Shown piece after piece: positions 47,293 to 58,985 of a DNA stretch of 64,000 nt. Made by a program: the position numbers and the translations under genes. The stretch is from Solenopsis invicta (taxonomy: Eukaryota > Arthropoda > Insecta > Hymenoptera > Formicidae). The notes beneath the pieces are model-generated. The model saw only the letters and a program-made list of their open reading frames with translations, was not told where the DNA came from and searched no databases. The stretch lies in contig NC_052679.1 of the NCBI RefSeq assembly GCF_016802725.1, positions 14,749,635 through 14,813,634 of the forward strand, written 5' to 3'. Every line of letters begins with the position of its first letter. Position 1 is the stretch's first letter.

Positions 47293-48294
47293 GGCGCGCT
47301 CACTTCATCGGAAGGACGAGCTCCACCATTTCTCTATGTCTTCGCCCCGTTTCTCTAAAACCTTTCCTAAACCTTCACGTCGGAAATTCGGGCTCACTAG
47401 GAGATTCTGATTGTACGCGCTATGTATCAAGAAATAAATGAATGTGCTCATAAGAATGCCGTGCAGTGTGTACAATAAACTTTGTTGTAACTAGAACTGT
47501 AAATAGACAAAGAAACTAAATTTTTTTTTCACAAGAAATATTTTTATAAAAAAAAAGAATAACGAATCTTGTCTTTATCAAAATTTAGTTTTTTCGGATA
47601 TGTAGTTAATATCTATATTTTGCTTATTATAAGTTAATTTTTTCTTAATTAATAGATTTAAACTACACTATTTTAAATGTAGATTACGTTAAAGTTTTAT
47701 TGTTGTAATTGTCATTTTAATTTAGGCAAATTCTTCAAGAAAAAATATATTAATAAATTATATATGTATTTTTACATGGTCACGAGTTATTGTTTGCAAG
47801 TTCTTCTGCTAAGAAAAAATGTTCCAATAATAAATAGCTGTATCAGATATAAATCAATATCATCAATTATTGATATAGTATCCAAGAAAATTTTTTTATA
47901 CAATAATTATACATACATGAAATGTGTCTATATATAAATATATAAACAAATATATATTATATATAGTTATATACATACATACAAATTTTTTTTCGAGCTA
48001 TAAATGTCCATATATAATTATACATAGTTATATATAATTATATATATTTTAATATATATAATAGACATATTTAGTATATAACTATAAGTACATATTTATA
48101 TATAATTATATATATGAAAAATTTTCTCCCAGGTAGTTTATTGAAACACTTTCTTAAAGGTTTTATTACAAAAAAATACATTTAACATGAGATATTTTAA
48201 TAGTATATATTTTGAATATCTTTGAATAAACAACTAACTTCGGAAAGCTTACATCTCGAAGATTTACCTTCATGCTTCAGTATTTTAAGATATA
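47293..48294. other. AT-rich spacer with TA-rich palindromic stretch
   Basis: From 47,925 to 48,120 the sequence is dominated by TATATA words with several self-complementary runs. No gene seen. Confidence 0.5.
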
Positions 48295-48420
48295 AGACGA
48301 ACTTTTTAATTCGTCGATTGATCAATCGCACTATGTGCAAATGCAACTTCGCTCTGTAAAAACTTTCAATTGCATTTTCGTATAATGCAATTGATCAATA
48401 GATGAATTTAAAAGTCGACT
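48295..48420. mobile_element. 126-bp palindromic MITE-like hairpin
   Basis: The left arm holds ATTCGTCGATTGATCAATCGCA and the right arm its imperfect complement TGCAATTGATCAATAGATGAAT. Further in, AAATGCAA and TTGCATTT also pair. The whole unit folds into one long imperfect stem, and its size is in the range from which MITE-derived small RNAs arise. No clear target duplication. Confidence 0.7.
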
Positions 48421-49466
48421 ATATTACAATACATTATTCAAAAGATTCAAAAGTATTAAAAAGAATTGAAGATTGAATAGTTTTACTCGTGCTGTATAAA
48501 CATGTGCACAGTGAGCAAAAAGGCAGAAGAAGTGGCCAAAATATAAGATGTGCAAAATAAAAATTTGAAAATAAAAAATAGCGGAACCAACATGGCAGAC
48601 CAAAAAGCAAAATGTAGTCACAAATATCGTATTTTTGACAATATAACAGTCATAAATGTTGCAAGAAAGAGTCCCCTCACCTCTCACTGTATTCGGGGTG
48701 CTTTATTAACTATTCAATAATAGCAGTCCATCCATCATCGGAATGAAGAAATTAAAGTGAGTTCGAAATAAAATTAATATTCGAGGGACATCACATGACT
48801 GATTCGACTTCTTCGTCTAAAAAGTCTAGTTATTTAAGGCAGTTTTCATTGTTTTTCCCTTTTTTTTTCTCTAAAAGCCCAGTAATGTCGTTTTCATTTT
48901 CATCGTCGCTATCTGAGCTGATGCCAAATTTATTTATACTAAAAGTCTCTATTTCGGGCACGGAAAGAAGATATTGTACTTCTAGAGGGAGTAGCTATCG
49001 TTTAGTTGTGCTATTGCGTGCACTGTTTAGTCGGAAATCCAAATTTATAGGAGACTTTTGAAGACCTGATGAATCCATTGCTCCATGAAACAGATCTTCC
49101 AGATTTGTAGTGCGACTTTTCTTTCAGCTGCACTCTAACGTATACTTTTTATTACAACCTTCATTTCGAGCCTCGAAAGCCTCTTCTCTTCGAGCATTCC
49201 AACCGGCAAAATGTTATTTTTTATTATTACAGCGCCATGTATTAGGATTTTGTGTAACGTAGATACGATACCAGAAGTAATATTAGAAGTAATATTACGT
49301 ACATCTTATTGTCAGTAGAGCGGCATTATTATGACAATAATTATTTTACATTCGCTGTGACGTACTAATGTGTGAAAAATCATGATTTCATGTGAAAATT
49401 ATGAAGTTGGTTTTTTATCACTTTTGCCAGCTTTTTTACCCACGGTGAAACGGCCCGCTGCTGTCG
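48421..49466. other. spacer
   Basis: The 88-codon frame at 48,795-49,061 is Ser/Phe-rich and unrecognised. A tandem AGAAGTAATATTA occurs near 49,272-49,298. Confidence 0.4.
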
Positions 49467-50090
49467 CCACCATGATCGGATATCAGTTGGACATCAACTG
49501 TATATCAATCGAACCACGTTTGTACTATTATCAAATCGCGTTAGAACTGCTATCAAATCGATATTGATCTACGATCAAATATCTATTGAACCGTTATTGA
49601 ACTGCTATCAAATCGCTTAGAAACGCACGCAAGGACCAGTATAAAAGAGAGAAAGGTGACATCACTATCGTCACCATCGCCAACACCGCGCGCCACCGTT
49701 GCTACCATTACAACCAATTACCATAACTCCAACAATCGGAACCATCACAATTTAACCATCGCACCAACTATCGCCGCAGCCACCGGCAACCATCGCAACT
49801 AGCAGCAACCACCTCAATCACTGGCAACCATCGTAACCGTCGCAACCACCGGCAACTACCGCAATCACTGGCTACTATCGCAGCCACCGTTACTACCCTG
49901 TCCCTTTCGTATACATTCTCGAACACGGTTCTATAGCGATTCTATAGATGTTTGATAGCGTTTGTTTCAATATCAGTTTGTTAGTGGTACAACATGGTTT
50001 GATAATGGTACAGAGTATTTTGGTAGCAATACATAATTAATATTTAATTGATGTTTAATCGTAGTACGGCAGCGCCCCACGATTGAACCA
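49467..50090. repeat. probable element with a C-rich degenerate satellite core
   Basis: Flanking parts carry the same words in opposite directions: GTACTATTATCAAATCG at 49,522 and, inverted, GGTTTGATAATGGTAC near 49,996-50,011. GAACTGCTATCAAATCG occurs twice on the left. Between them, 49,672-49,897 is made of degenerate units such as CAACCATCG and CAACCACCGG on one strand, with very few G runs. A TATAAAAG lies at 49,640, just before the core. The core has stops in the frame checked and does not encode a repeat protein. Confidence 0.5.
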
Positions 50091-51324
50091 TTCCCAATCT
50101 TCAAAATCGTTAATGATTTTTTATGATCCATTCGCGACTCGCGTCATCATGCTATCAAACCAACAAAAAAGTCAAATTTATATTTTTAAAGAACCACGTT
50201 TTTCTCCTGGTTCTTTTTAGACTACAAAAACATATCTTTTTACATCTCTAGTTACATTTACATACTGTTAATTCAGAACTCGTGTTCTCTGTACAAAATT
50301 GACAATTTTGTACAAAAAATTTGTTTATGTTTTACTTTTATGATTATATTACGGGATAGTTAGCGAATACGTATTACTTAAGTTACTTTTTCATATTTTT
50401 TATTTGAGACCGATTTGTATATGCAAATAAACGTTAGAAATTATAGTTTGATATTTCAGGTACCTTATTACAGCAATGTTTAACCAATAATAATAATAAT
50501 TTATTATAAGCTTTCTTCCAACTGCAAAAGTTACAATTTAGATAACCGATTGCTCGTAGGTTACTTGTAGGTCTCCTAAATCGAATTGCCTTTGAAAGTA
50601 TCAAATATATGAATAAAAATATTTAAAAGTATAATATAATTAAAAAAATAAAAAATCATAAACACTTATCTTATTAATAATTTATTGAAAAAGAACCAAA
50701 TATTTAATAATTAATAAATAACAATAATGAAAAAATAAACGACGTCAAAATAAAACTTACTCAATTTATTTTTACGATTGATTTAGTTTTGTTCATATCA
50801 ATTATATAATTCAACAAAAAGTAACTTTTTTACCAGCAGAATGAGACTAGTTATTTTCTATAGTTATGTAGCCGACGTAAAAGTTTTTTTTAAAAATCCT
50901 AACAACGTACTTTTGATTGCAATGAAACTTTTCCAGCACGTTATACGTCGTAATTATAAATTGAAAATGGTCCTTGTAACTGCAAAGTTCTCAAAATTGT
51001 AATGGTGCAATTTAGTAACCGAATTCATGTTTAGTGTCCAAAGAATCTACAAAAAATAAAACTGCTCCCGTAATTTTTTTATTAAGTTGTTTAATTATTA
51101 GTTTTACTATTAACTAACTAACTAAAAATAACTATCATCAATTTTACATTATTACCGTTTATTAATAATATTATTTATAATAATAAGATTATTATTAAAA
51201 TTATTATTGTAGTAAAATTTATATAGCGGTACAATAGTAAAATAAATTTTGCAAAAATATAAATTTAATCTTTACAATAATTGCAAATATGTATATAAAG
51301 TAAATATAAACTACTTTATAACAT
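50091..51324. other. AT-rich spacer
   Basis: A GTAGGTCTCCTAAATCGA stretch near 50,570 echoes the start of repeat R2, but the similarity soon stops. AAT-rich simple sequence lies near 50,487 and 51,150-51,210. Confidence 0.45.
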
Positions 51325-51632
51325 TTCTTTTATGAAAGTATAAAAATTCAATATAAAAGTGCATAATTACATTATTATTAGCTACATAAATTGAACAAAA
51401 ACTAGATTAAATGGAGAAAAATTAGTTGTACCTAATTTTTTAATTGTTATTAATATAAAACGGGAGGTATAAACTTAACAGGCTACCTACTGTTTTATAT
51501 TAATAAACATTTTAAAAATCAGATACAATTAATTTCTGTCCAATTTAATTTAGTTCTCGTTCAATTTATGTAGCTAATAATAATATAGTCGTGCACTTTT
51601 ACATTAAATTTGTATATTTTCATTAAAAAAAG
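51325..51632. repeat. long inverted repeat, two arms of about 140 bp
   Basis: The left arm (51,325-51,469) and right arm (51,485-51,632) are inverted copies at roughly 80 percent by eye around a loop of about 15 bases. Shared words include AAAAGTGCA, ATTATTATTAGCTACATAAA, TTGAAC, ACTA, and TATTAATATAAAAC next to the loop. There is no coding sequence and no clear target duplication. It may be a foldback element. If transcribed it would give a long hairpin RNA. Confidence 0.85.
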
Positions 51633-52888
51633 TCTACATTACTCATTTTTTATTTGCTTCATATTTTTGTCACTAATGTCGCTTAGAAGATGTTACTTAT
51701 ATCAAGTAAAAATGTGAAATAAAAGTGAAAAGGGTATTTGGGGAGACCGGTACGCACTCGGCATCTCTCCCCAACATAACTTTATTTCGTCATTCAATAT
51801 TGACCAAACGGCAAAACTGTCGGAAGAAGGCACGTGTACAGGCTGAATAAAAACGACTGGTAATGCTCCAGTCTGTATCTCCCGCCTGCTCGTTGCCCTT
51901 ATCAAAGCACGAAGTTTTCAGGCTAACGGTCATCGCGCCCCTTCCCGAGTGGTTTTACGACACGAAGCCATGTTTTATCGATGTAACATGTAATGCGTAA
52001 CACCGGCGCGTTGCTTGGCAATTTTTCAGATTGCTCTACGCTCGACGCGAGATAGGGAATTCCAACCAGTTATAACTGTCCTTTATTTCGCGCCCAGTGA
52101 AGACTCGCGCGAGTCGCTTTATTAATCTTTCTGACATTTTGCACTTTATCGCCACTCGTATGAGGGCTTCGGGACACGCGAAGGTCCTTGCACTTTTTTT
52201 CCCTTTATTACCTTCACGAGTACCTTCCGTTCACTGGATTTTCCAACGTTTTGTTGTTCCTTTAACCTTCAGTTGGCGTTTTAGTATTCGAGAGGGTAAA
52301 AGCTCCAAAAGGATCGGCAATAAAACTCCCTCGTCGGAGATTTCTTTCTAAATCGAAGACATTATGTGAAATGCGGCGCGAATACTCGAATTTACGGGGC
52401 AGCCATTTCTGTCAATTATTGCGACAGATCGTACACTAGTTATGCAGACTATCGGTATTCATTTGCTAATCTGAGATTAACGTTAGCGATGCGCGTCAAA
52501 GATGTGTTCCGTAATAGATTGGACTGATTGACTGATTGGAATGCCAAATTCCAATGCGGCGTGTACCCTGCGGTCCGCGCGTTGAGTACTGCAACACGAT
52601 TTCGATAACTTCGACGGCACAACAATTTAACGATTGTTTTTAACTCTGTAGCAAAGATTATGCGGAGATTAAAATTTAATGACTCTAAATTTTCCAATTA
52701 TGACCGTCATGTAAATGACAGAAAAAAAAAAAGATTTCTGAATAAATATACATTTGTCAGATATAAATTAATGCAATATATGTTAATTAATGTCATATTA
52801 AATTTGAAATTAAATTTTACCTAATGAAGCTTTTGTTAATCATCAGCGCGCTACATTAAATTAATAAGAATATAAATTAACTGAGTAA
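51633..52888. other. single-copy spacer, GC-richer
   Basis: Frames of 67-84 codons lie at 51,702-52,697 on both strands, without recognised content. Confidence 0.4.
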
Positions 52889-52890
52889 AT

Positions 52891-52926
<36 letters not shown>
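52889..52926. repeat. (TC)n microsatellite
   Basis: TC dinucleotides with one TT interruption. Confidence 0.93.
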
Positions 52927-52927
<1 letters not shown>

Positions 52928-55528
52928 CAATATTTGTATCTCGTTATTATTCAGTATTCCATTTTTGTCAATAATTAGAAATCATTAGCAATGATATTCT
53001 GTTCTCATTATCATTTTCAGAGATTAAAATCTTTACAAGACGCATCTGCATATTACTCTTTAAAGCTCGTAGAGTGAAGAATCACTCGAAAAACTGCACA
53101 AGCTCAATTTTCACTCTACAGGAGTAAACTTTTACTCTTATTAGAGTGACAAATTACTTGAAAAATTGCACAAGCTTTCTTCAACTTTTTTTTAGCGTGA
53201 CGTTCCATTTTACGAGATTCAAAGAGTTAACCAAAGCTATCCAGAATTTCCTCGTTCGTAGACGTTTCACTTTAGATCGCGGATAAGTTTTCTAAAGATC
53301 TGGCCAAATCTTTACTCGCGAATAAAACACTTTCCTGCATGAATAACGTGAAAGAAATTGTAAAAGGGAAACGTTACAATTTCGTTATCGGATTATACAT
53401 ATTTGTTGTAGTCATAATTTAACAAGGCGCAATCACGTTTTATATCCGTTCCAGTATACGTCTCTATTAGACGAGATGTAAAAAGTTCCGATTTCCGAGA
53501 AAAGTCACCCCGGCATCCAATCGGATTGCTCGAAGTGTATATAGTGCAAATACTTGCCTGCGTTTCCCGTTGATTGGTCAAATACACGTGAAAGGGACCG
53601 AGTTAACGGGTCCTTTCTTTCCCCCTTTTTGTAAGAAGAAAGAAAATGGCGACGTGACGCATTAGCTCCTCCGGAACTTTTGGTAGAAAATTACGAGCTT
53701 TATCGGCGCCTGATTGGAAACGCTTTTGTGCGGTCAATTTCCATTAACTGGGCAAACTTGAGACCCTAGAAAACTACATCGCTCGCCATTTAACTCTTTC
53801 AATTATCGTGCGGTACGTGCCACACATTACCGCGAGCTGTACTGAACTACATAGTACGGTTTGAATTTTAGTACCGCTAAGTGTTTGAATAAAGCGTACG
53901 CCAAACTATTTACCGTTGCCGCGCGTATAATCGCAATAGTTGTTACGCTTCTCAAAATGATCAGTTCGCGAGAACTCAATTATCGAGAAATCGAGAAATT
54001 AACGAAAATTCAAAGTTACCTCGTTTCTTCGCCCGGCAAATGCCCCGTCTATTAGAATAATTAATATCTAATAATCGCGTGTGCAATTCTAACGATAAAC
54101 AAGAGCGCACGTACATACGCGGTCGAGGATAATCGTTGGCTTCAATTAGATTTCGCGAGGAATACGCGGATCGCGCGTGTCCGTCCGTCCCATACCGTGG
54201 ATTAATTCTAACATTCTCCCGCATTCAATAATGGATTTGATTATCCTCTCGATTAGTTCCCTACTCGTTCTCAGATAATTCAATTTTTTATTCTCCATTC
54301 AAAGACACGTGACATTCGTATAACAATTTATAACGGAAATATATAGGATTACTGAAACCCGTATCAAATATAAACACGTACGTGTCTCTCGGTTTTATCT
54401 CGCTCGAATAATTATTTTAATGTTTCTCTTCAGAGAAAAATTATTACATTCAGCCTTTCGGATAAACGCGCTGCATTAAACTCAATTATAAATAATTAAT
54501 CGCCTGTCAAGATCCGTGAAATTAATCGCAATATACTGAAACGTGTCGCGAATGGAACAATACAGATTGCAGCTCGGCAGTGTTCTTTTTTTTTCTTTTT
54601 TTCTTTTTAACGTGACGGATTTTCAACGAATATTTTGAGAGAACCGACAAATCGACTCATTCCCTCCGTGATCTCTGTCAGCAGCGACAATCGTTAACTC
54701 GCACCGGCAGGGCGGCACTCGAGAACGGTACATACGTTCTCGTAACAAGCATGATCGTCTATTCGATTACATCTCGCGAGAATCGACGGGTGGCTCCGTG
54801 CTTGAGTGGTGAATCTCGTGAACACGGAATACTCGATATCCTACGTAATTGGAGCGGCGATACATAACGCGGGAGAACGGAGCACAACTCCGCTGTCCTA
54901 ATTCTCTCCGAAATATGGTTCCCAAGCACGCGCGCGTTGCAAATCGGATACCGAGAGATAATACAAATGTTATAATCGCCATTTTGGAGAATTCCGACTC
55001 GAATACGAAACTTTTCATTACTACATTTTCCACCGCAACGGATAACTGTCGATCTAACGGTGATCTCCGAAAGAAGTCTATTGTTAACACGTCGATATCT
55101 TTTCTCTCTTTTTTTTTTTCGTTAATAAATATTGCGTTACTAACGAGTTTTACGTGCCGGATTTACAGTTATACTTTTTATTAGTTATATTTTTATTTCG
55201 AATTTTTTTTCGTTTGAAAAAGATATACATATTTTTGAAGCTGGCAGCGTACAAAAAGTAAATCCAAAACAATAGTATAAAATATACTTTTTTTTGTTTT
55301 AATATTAAACTGAAACAATAAAACTTGTATCCGGTTTCTTTCGAGAGTTGATCCTTCACGACTGCAGCTCGTGATCTCCATTTGATGCATGCTTATGAAG
55401 GCTTATGCGTTTCGAGAGGTAATCAATGGAATCTCTGATATTGTTCCGGGTGGAGTTAAATCCGACTCTTTGACACCGAAAGCAGATTCCAAATGCGTCT
55501 TATGTCACTATTACCATAGTATTATATA
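52927..55528. other. single-copy spacer, mostly GC-richer
   Basis: At 53,060-53,200 the words ACTYGAAAAAYTGCACAAGCT occur twice in tandem, with AGAGTGACAAATYACT nearby. Similar words recur at about 58,766-58,800. The longest frames of the window (107 and 111 codons, near 54,767-55,184) overlap on opposite strands and start at non-ATG codons, so I do not call them genes. Confidence 0.4.
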
Positions 55529-55937
55529 ATTATCCCTCTATTAATTTTTTTTTTAATTGTTTTGTACTAATTTCCTTTACTGTGTACTATTGTATATCTA
55601 GCAAAACAAAAAGAACGTTTTTGTTTTAAAAATATCTTTAATGTTAAATATTAAAATAATGAGTTATTAAATTAAGAGGAAACAAAACAAAATAATATTT
55701 TTAAACTAAGAATTAAAAATTTTTTATACAATTATCCCTCTATTATTATTATTTTTTTTTAATTGTTTTGTACTAATTTCCTTTACTGTGTACTATTGTA
55801 TATCAAGCAAAACAAAAAGAACGTTTTTGTTTTAAAAATATCTTTAATGTTAAATATTAAAATAATGAGTTATTAAATTGAGAGAAAAAAATACAAAATA
55901 ATGTTTTCAAACCAAGAATTAAACATTTTATAATACT
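55529..55937. repeat. two tandem copies of a 202-bp unit
   Basis: ATTATCCCTC starts at 55,529 and again at 55,731. The sequence between (GTACTAATTTCCTTTACTGT, AACGTTTTTGTTTTAAAAAT, ATAATGAGTTATTAAATT) is repeated almost base for base in the second unit. High identity points to a recent local duplication. Confidence 0.95.
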
Positions 55938-56515
55938 ATTATTATTAGAACAATCACACAATGTTCTTTAAACGACTGTTATAAAAATACGTATTTTTTT
56001 TGCAGAAATTTAAAATTATCAAATTCTCTGAAGGAGATTAAATTATATATAGGAAAAATTATTATGGTATTTCGTATGCAAGCAAGAATTTTTTTCTGTT
56101 AAACAGAACGTACCAGTTTTAATTTGATATTGTAATATTTTTTTTGTACGCAGACGCTTATTTCCTTTTCTGTTTATTCATTGGAAAAAAAATTTTTACT
56201 ATATATACATATTTTATTCTTTTATGCGTATTCGTAGATACGAAAACTCTTTCTATTTATAACATCGCTGTCGCCGACATACAAATAGCCCCGTTTTCGC
56301 GCAGCCTTTTCCTTCCTGCTATCAGTATCGTTCCACGTGATCGGGTGAATATGCGCCACATTGCATGAAATTCCCTCGATAAAAACAGAAACGCTTCACG
56401 CGTTCTCCTTCGAAAATGCAAATTATCTTCATGAATCTTCGAACTCAATAATTCAGATTTTCGCAATTTAAGCGAAATGGTTATTTTTTTCGAGTTCCAC
56501 AATCTGTTACATTTC

Positions 56516-56521
<6 letters not shown>
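55938..56521. other. AT-rich spacer
   Basis: Opposite-strand frames at 56,144-56,502 overlap and are unrecognised. Confidence 0.4.

Positions 56522-56576
<55 letters not shown>
56522..56576. repeat. (TC)n microsatellite
   Basis: Uninterrupted CT dinucleotides for about 55 bases. Confidence 0.97.
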
Positions 56577-56579
<3 letters not shown>

Positions 56580-57884
56580 GGACAAATCTAGTAAAAAGTT
56601 TCGCGTGATCGTAATATAAATCGATAGCCGCGATAAGATATCTTCCGAATCACTTTATATCAAGAGTATCCGCGATTCAGGTCGGGCGAAATATCGCGGA
56701 AGACAGCAGATAACCTTTCCCGAAGCGAAGTCTGGCTGCCGTTATCCGCCGTCTGTAAAGTTTCGTATTCCGGGAGAGCAAGAAACCTTCTCGCAAATTC
56801 GGGCAACCACGACGCGCAACCCGATACCAACCGCCTCTAACTTTTCATTGCGGCGTGTCGACGACGCCGTTAAACTTCCACAATCCTGTATTCGACTTTT
56901 AATCCTCGCCTCGACAGGAACACGTAACTCTCGTGTCTGTGTTGCTTGATAGAATTTCCCTATTAACGCGAGTTCTCACATTACAACAAGGATACAGCAA
57001 TATTTCCATATTACTTATATAGTAAAAGCTTTCTTCACTCGCGCCATAATTCTGCGAATATTTGTGCAAAGAGTTAATTAAAGAAATCAAATCACAATTT
57101 ACATTACAGAAAATTAAAATAAAGAAAGCAGTAAACACAATATCTAAAACGATCAGTAAACGAGCATCAACGGATGTTAATTATGCACTTAATGGTTTAT
57201 TTAATTACAGGGGCATTTCGGTTTTAATTAACCATCCTCAGCCAATTTTCACAATGTCCAAAATTGTCTCTATATTGTTTAAATAGTTTAGTCAATATAA
57301 AATTTAAAAAAAAATGATAATATTCTACAAATGCATCTTTGAAGAACTAAAATAAATAAAAAATAAATAGAAAAATAGAAGAAAACGTAATAAGCCACAT
57401 GAAAGGTCGAATACAAAAACGTTATATAAATTATTGAGAATAAACCTAAATGAGTCCAAATTAAAGTCAAATTGATAAAATTTATATCCTCCGTGTCAGA
57501 AAGTCCTCAAAGTATAAACATTCTAAAAAAAATAAAAGAAAACGCCGTAAAAACAAAAATATTTTATAAGAATATTCTATTTTGAAGTTAAAACAGAATT
57601 TTGTAAAAATATACGTTTACTAGTTTCCACAGATTAATCGATATTGAATCAGAAACAATTTTAGTTCAAAACTATTATATTTTTTATTTTGTAATAAAAT
57701 TAGAATATTTTTTAAATATTTTTTTATTCCCCGAAGCTAAATGAGAATTAAATTAGGAACTTTTTTTATTTGAAATTCTGAATCTATGTCATATGTATAC
57801 ATATTTTTTATTCAAATTAAAAAATACTGCTGAGTATTTGTAGAAAGAGAGAGCACAATTCATCTTTTTAACGTTCTATATGTA
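56577..57884. other. spacer; GC-rich block at 56,590-56,960
   Basis: The GC-rich block is CpG-containing and single-copy by eye. The remainder is AT-rich. No gene recognised. Confidence 0.4.
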
Positions 57885-58985
57885 ATTTGTAGAGAAAAAT
57901 TATTAATGGCAACATAGATCTTCTAAAATAACACCTTCTTTCTCGGAAACTAAACATTGCACTTTGTTAAAATTGGCAAAAACATGATCTGCTTAAATAA
58001 TTAAAAAAGTAAAACTTCATAATTCATATATCCGTGACTTTTTTCTATATAAAATCTGCTAAAAACGTATTCTTCAGAAACAAAAATAATATTCTTACGA
58101 TTTTCTTTTGCAAATTTACAAATAATTTAAACAATAATTTTTATTGATGATAGTAAATTATTTTGCATATTTAGAGCGTTCTAACATTATTTATGTTTTC
58201 CTCTTTCTTAGTTTTCTCATAAAATGGATTTTAAATGTAAAATCGGGCTAACGTATAAACCAGCGTACGTCAATAAGACAGACTTTAAGATAATAAAAAG
58301 CATATAGGACGGAATAAAGAACACAACATTATAAAATATATCAAATTAGTAACCTAATTTAATTTTTATATGTATAATATATTATTGCGCCATATATTAC
58401 GTTTTGCGGAAGATCATAAAGTATGTATTTGTATAAATCGACAAAAAACGTTTTACATTGATGTAAAAGACTTTTAAGAATCCTCACATTCATTAACTTG
58501 TACATTGTATAGATAACTCATGTTAAAGGAAAAGACAAGAAAAATAGCATTACTGGTTATTATGGTTTTGAAGCTCATTTTTTGTCGGACGCTCATTTTT
58601 GCATGCCCTTTAAATCTGGTAGAATGAAACGTCATTTTAAAAGAGCGAAAAGAGAGCTTGTACAATGGTCGAGTAATTCACCACTCTTCTAAGAATTAAA
58701 ATTTTACATTTCTACAAGACTGAAAAGGAATCCTATAGAAAAAATGAATTTTGATTCTAATCAGAGTGACAAATCACTCGGGCATAAGCTCAATTTTCAT
58801 TCTATTAAAGCGTTGTTTTATCCTATAAGATTTTGAATATTACAAAAAACTCAATTATTCCAAAATTCAAAACAATATTATAAAAAACTGTTAGATCTGA
58901 TAGAAAACAGTTTCTTTATATTTATATTTCCAATTTTTCTTTTTAATATGATCCAAAAGCGAAGCGGTACGTCGGTATCGGCGAT
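57885..58985. repeat. dispersed repeat R2, copy C
   Basis: Aligns with copies A and B at its start (TTCTCGGAAACTAAACATTG, AACATGATCTGCTTAAATAA) and end (GATCTGATAGAAAACAGTTT). It aligns with copy D through the middle (AGACAGACTTTAAGATAATA, TATTATTGCGCCATATATTA, CCTCACATTCATTAACTT). It is the least interrupted copy and shows the empty sites for insertions seen in D. Confidence 0.7.

Noticed and set aside
54767..55184. Longest open frames in the window (107 and 111 codons)
   Set aside because: They overlap on opposite strands, start at GTG and TTG rather than ATG, and show no recognised domain.
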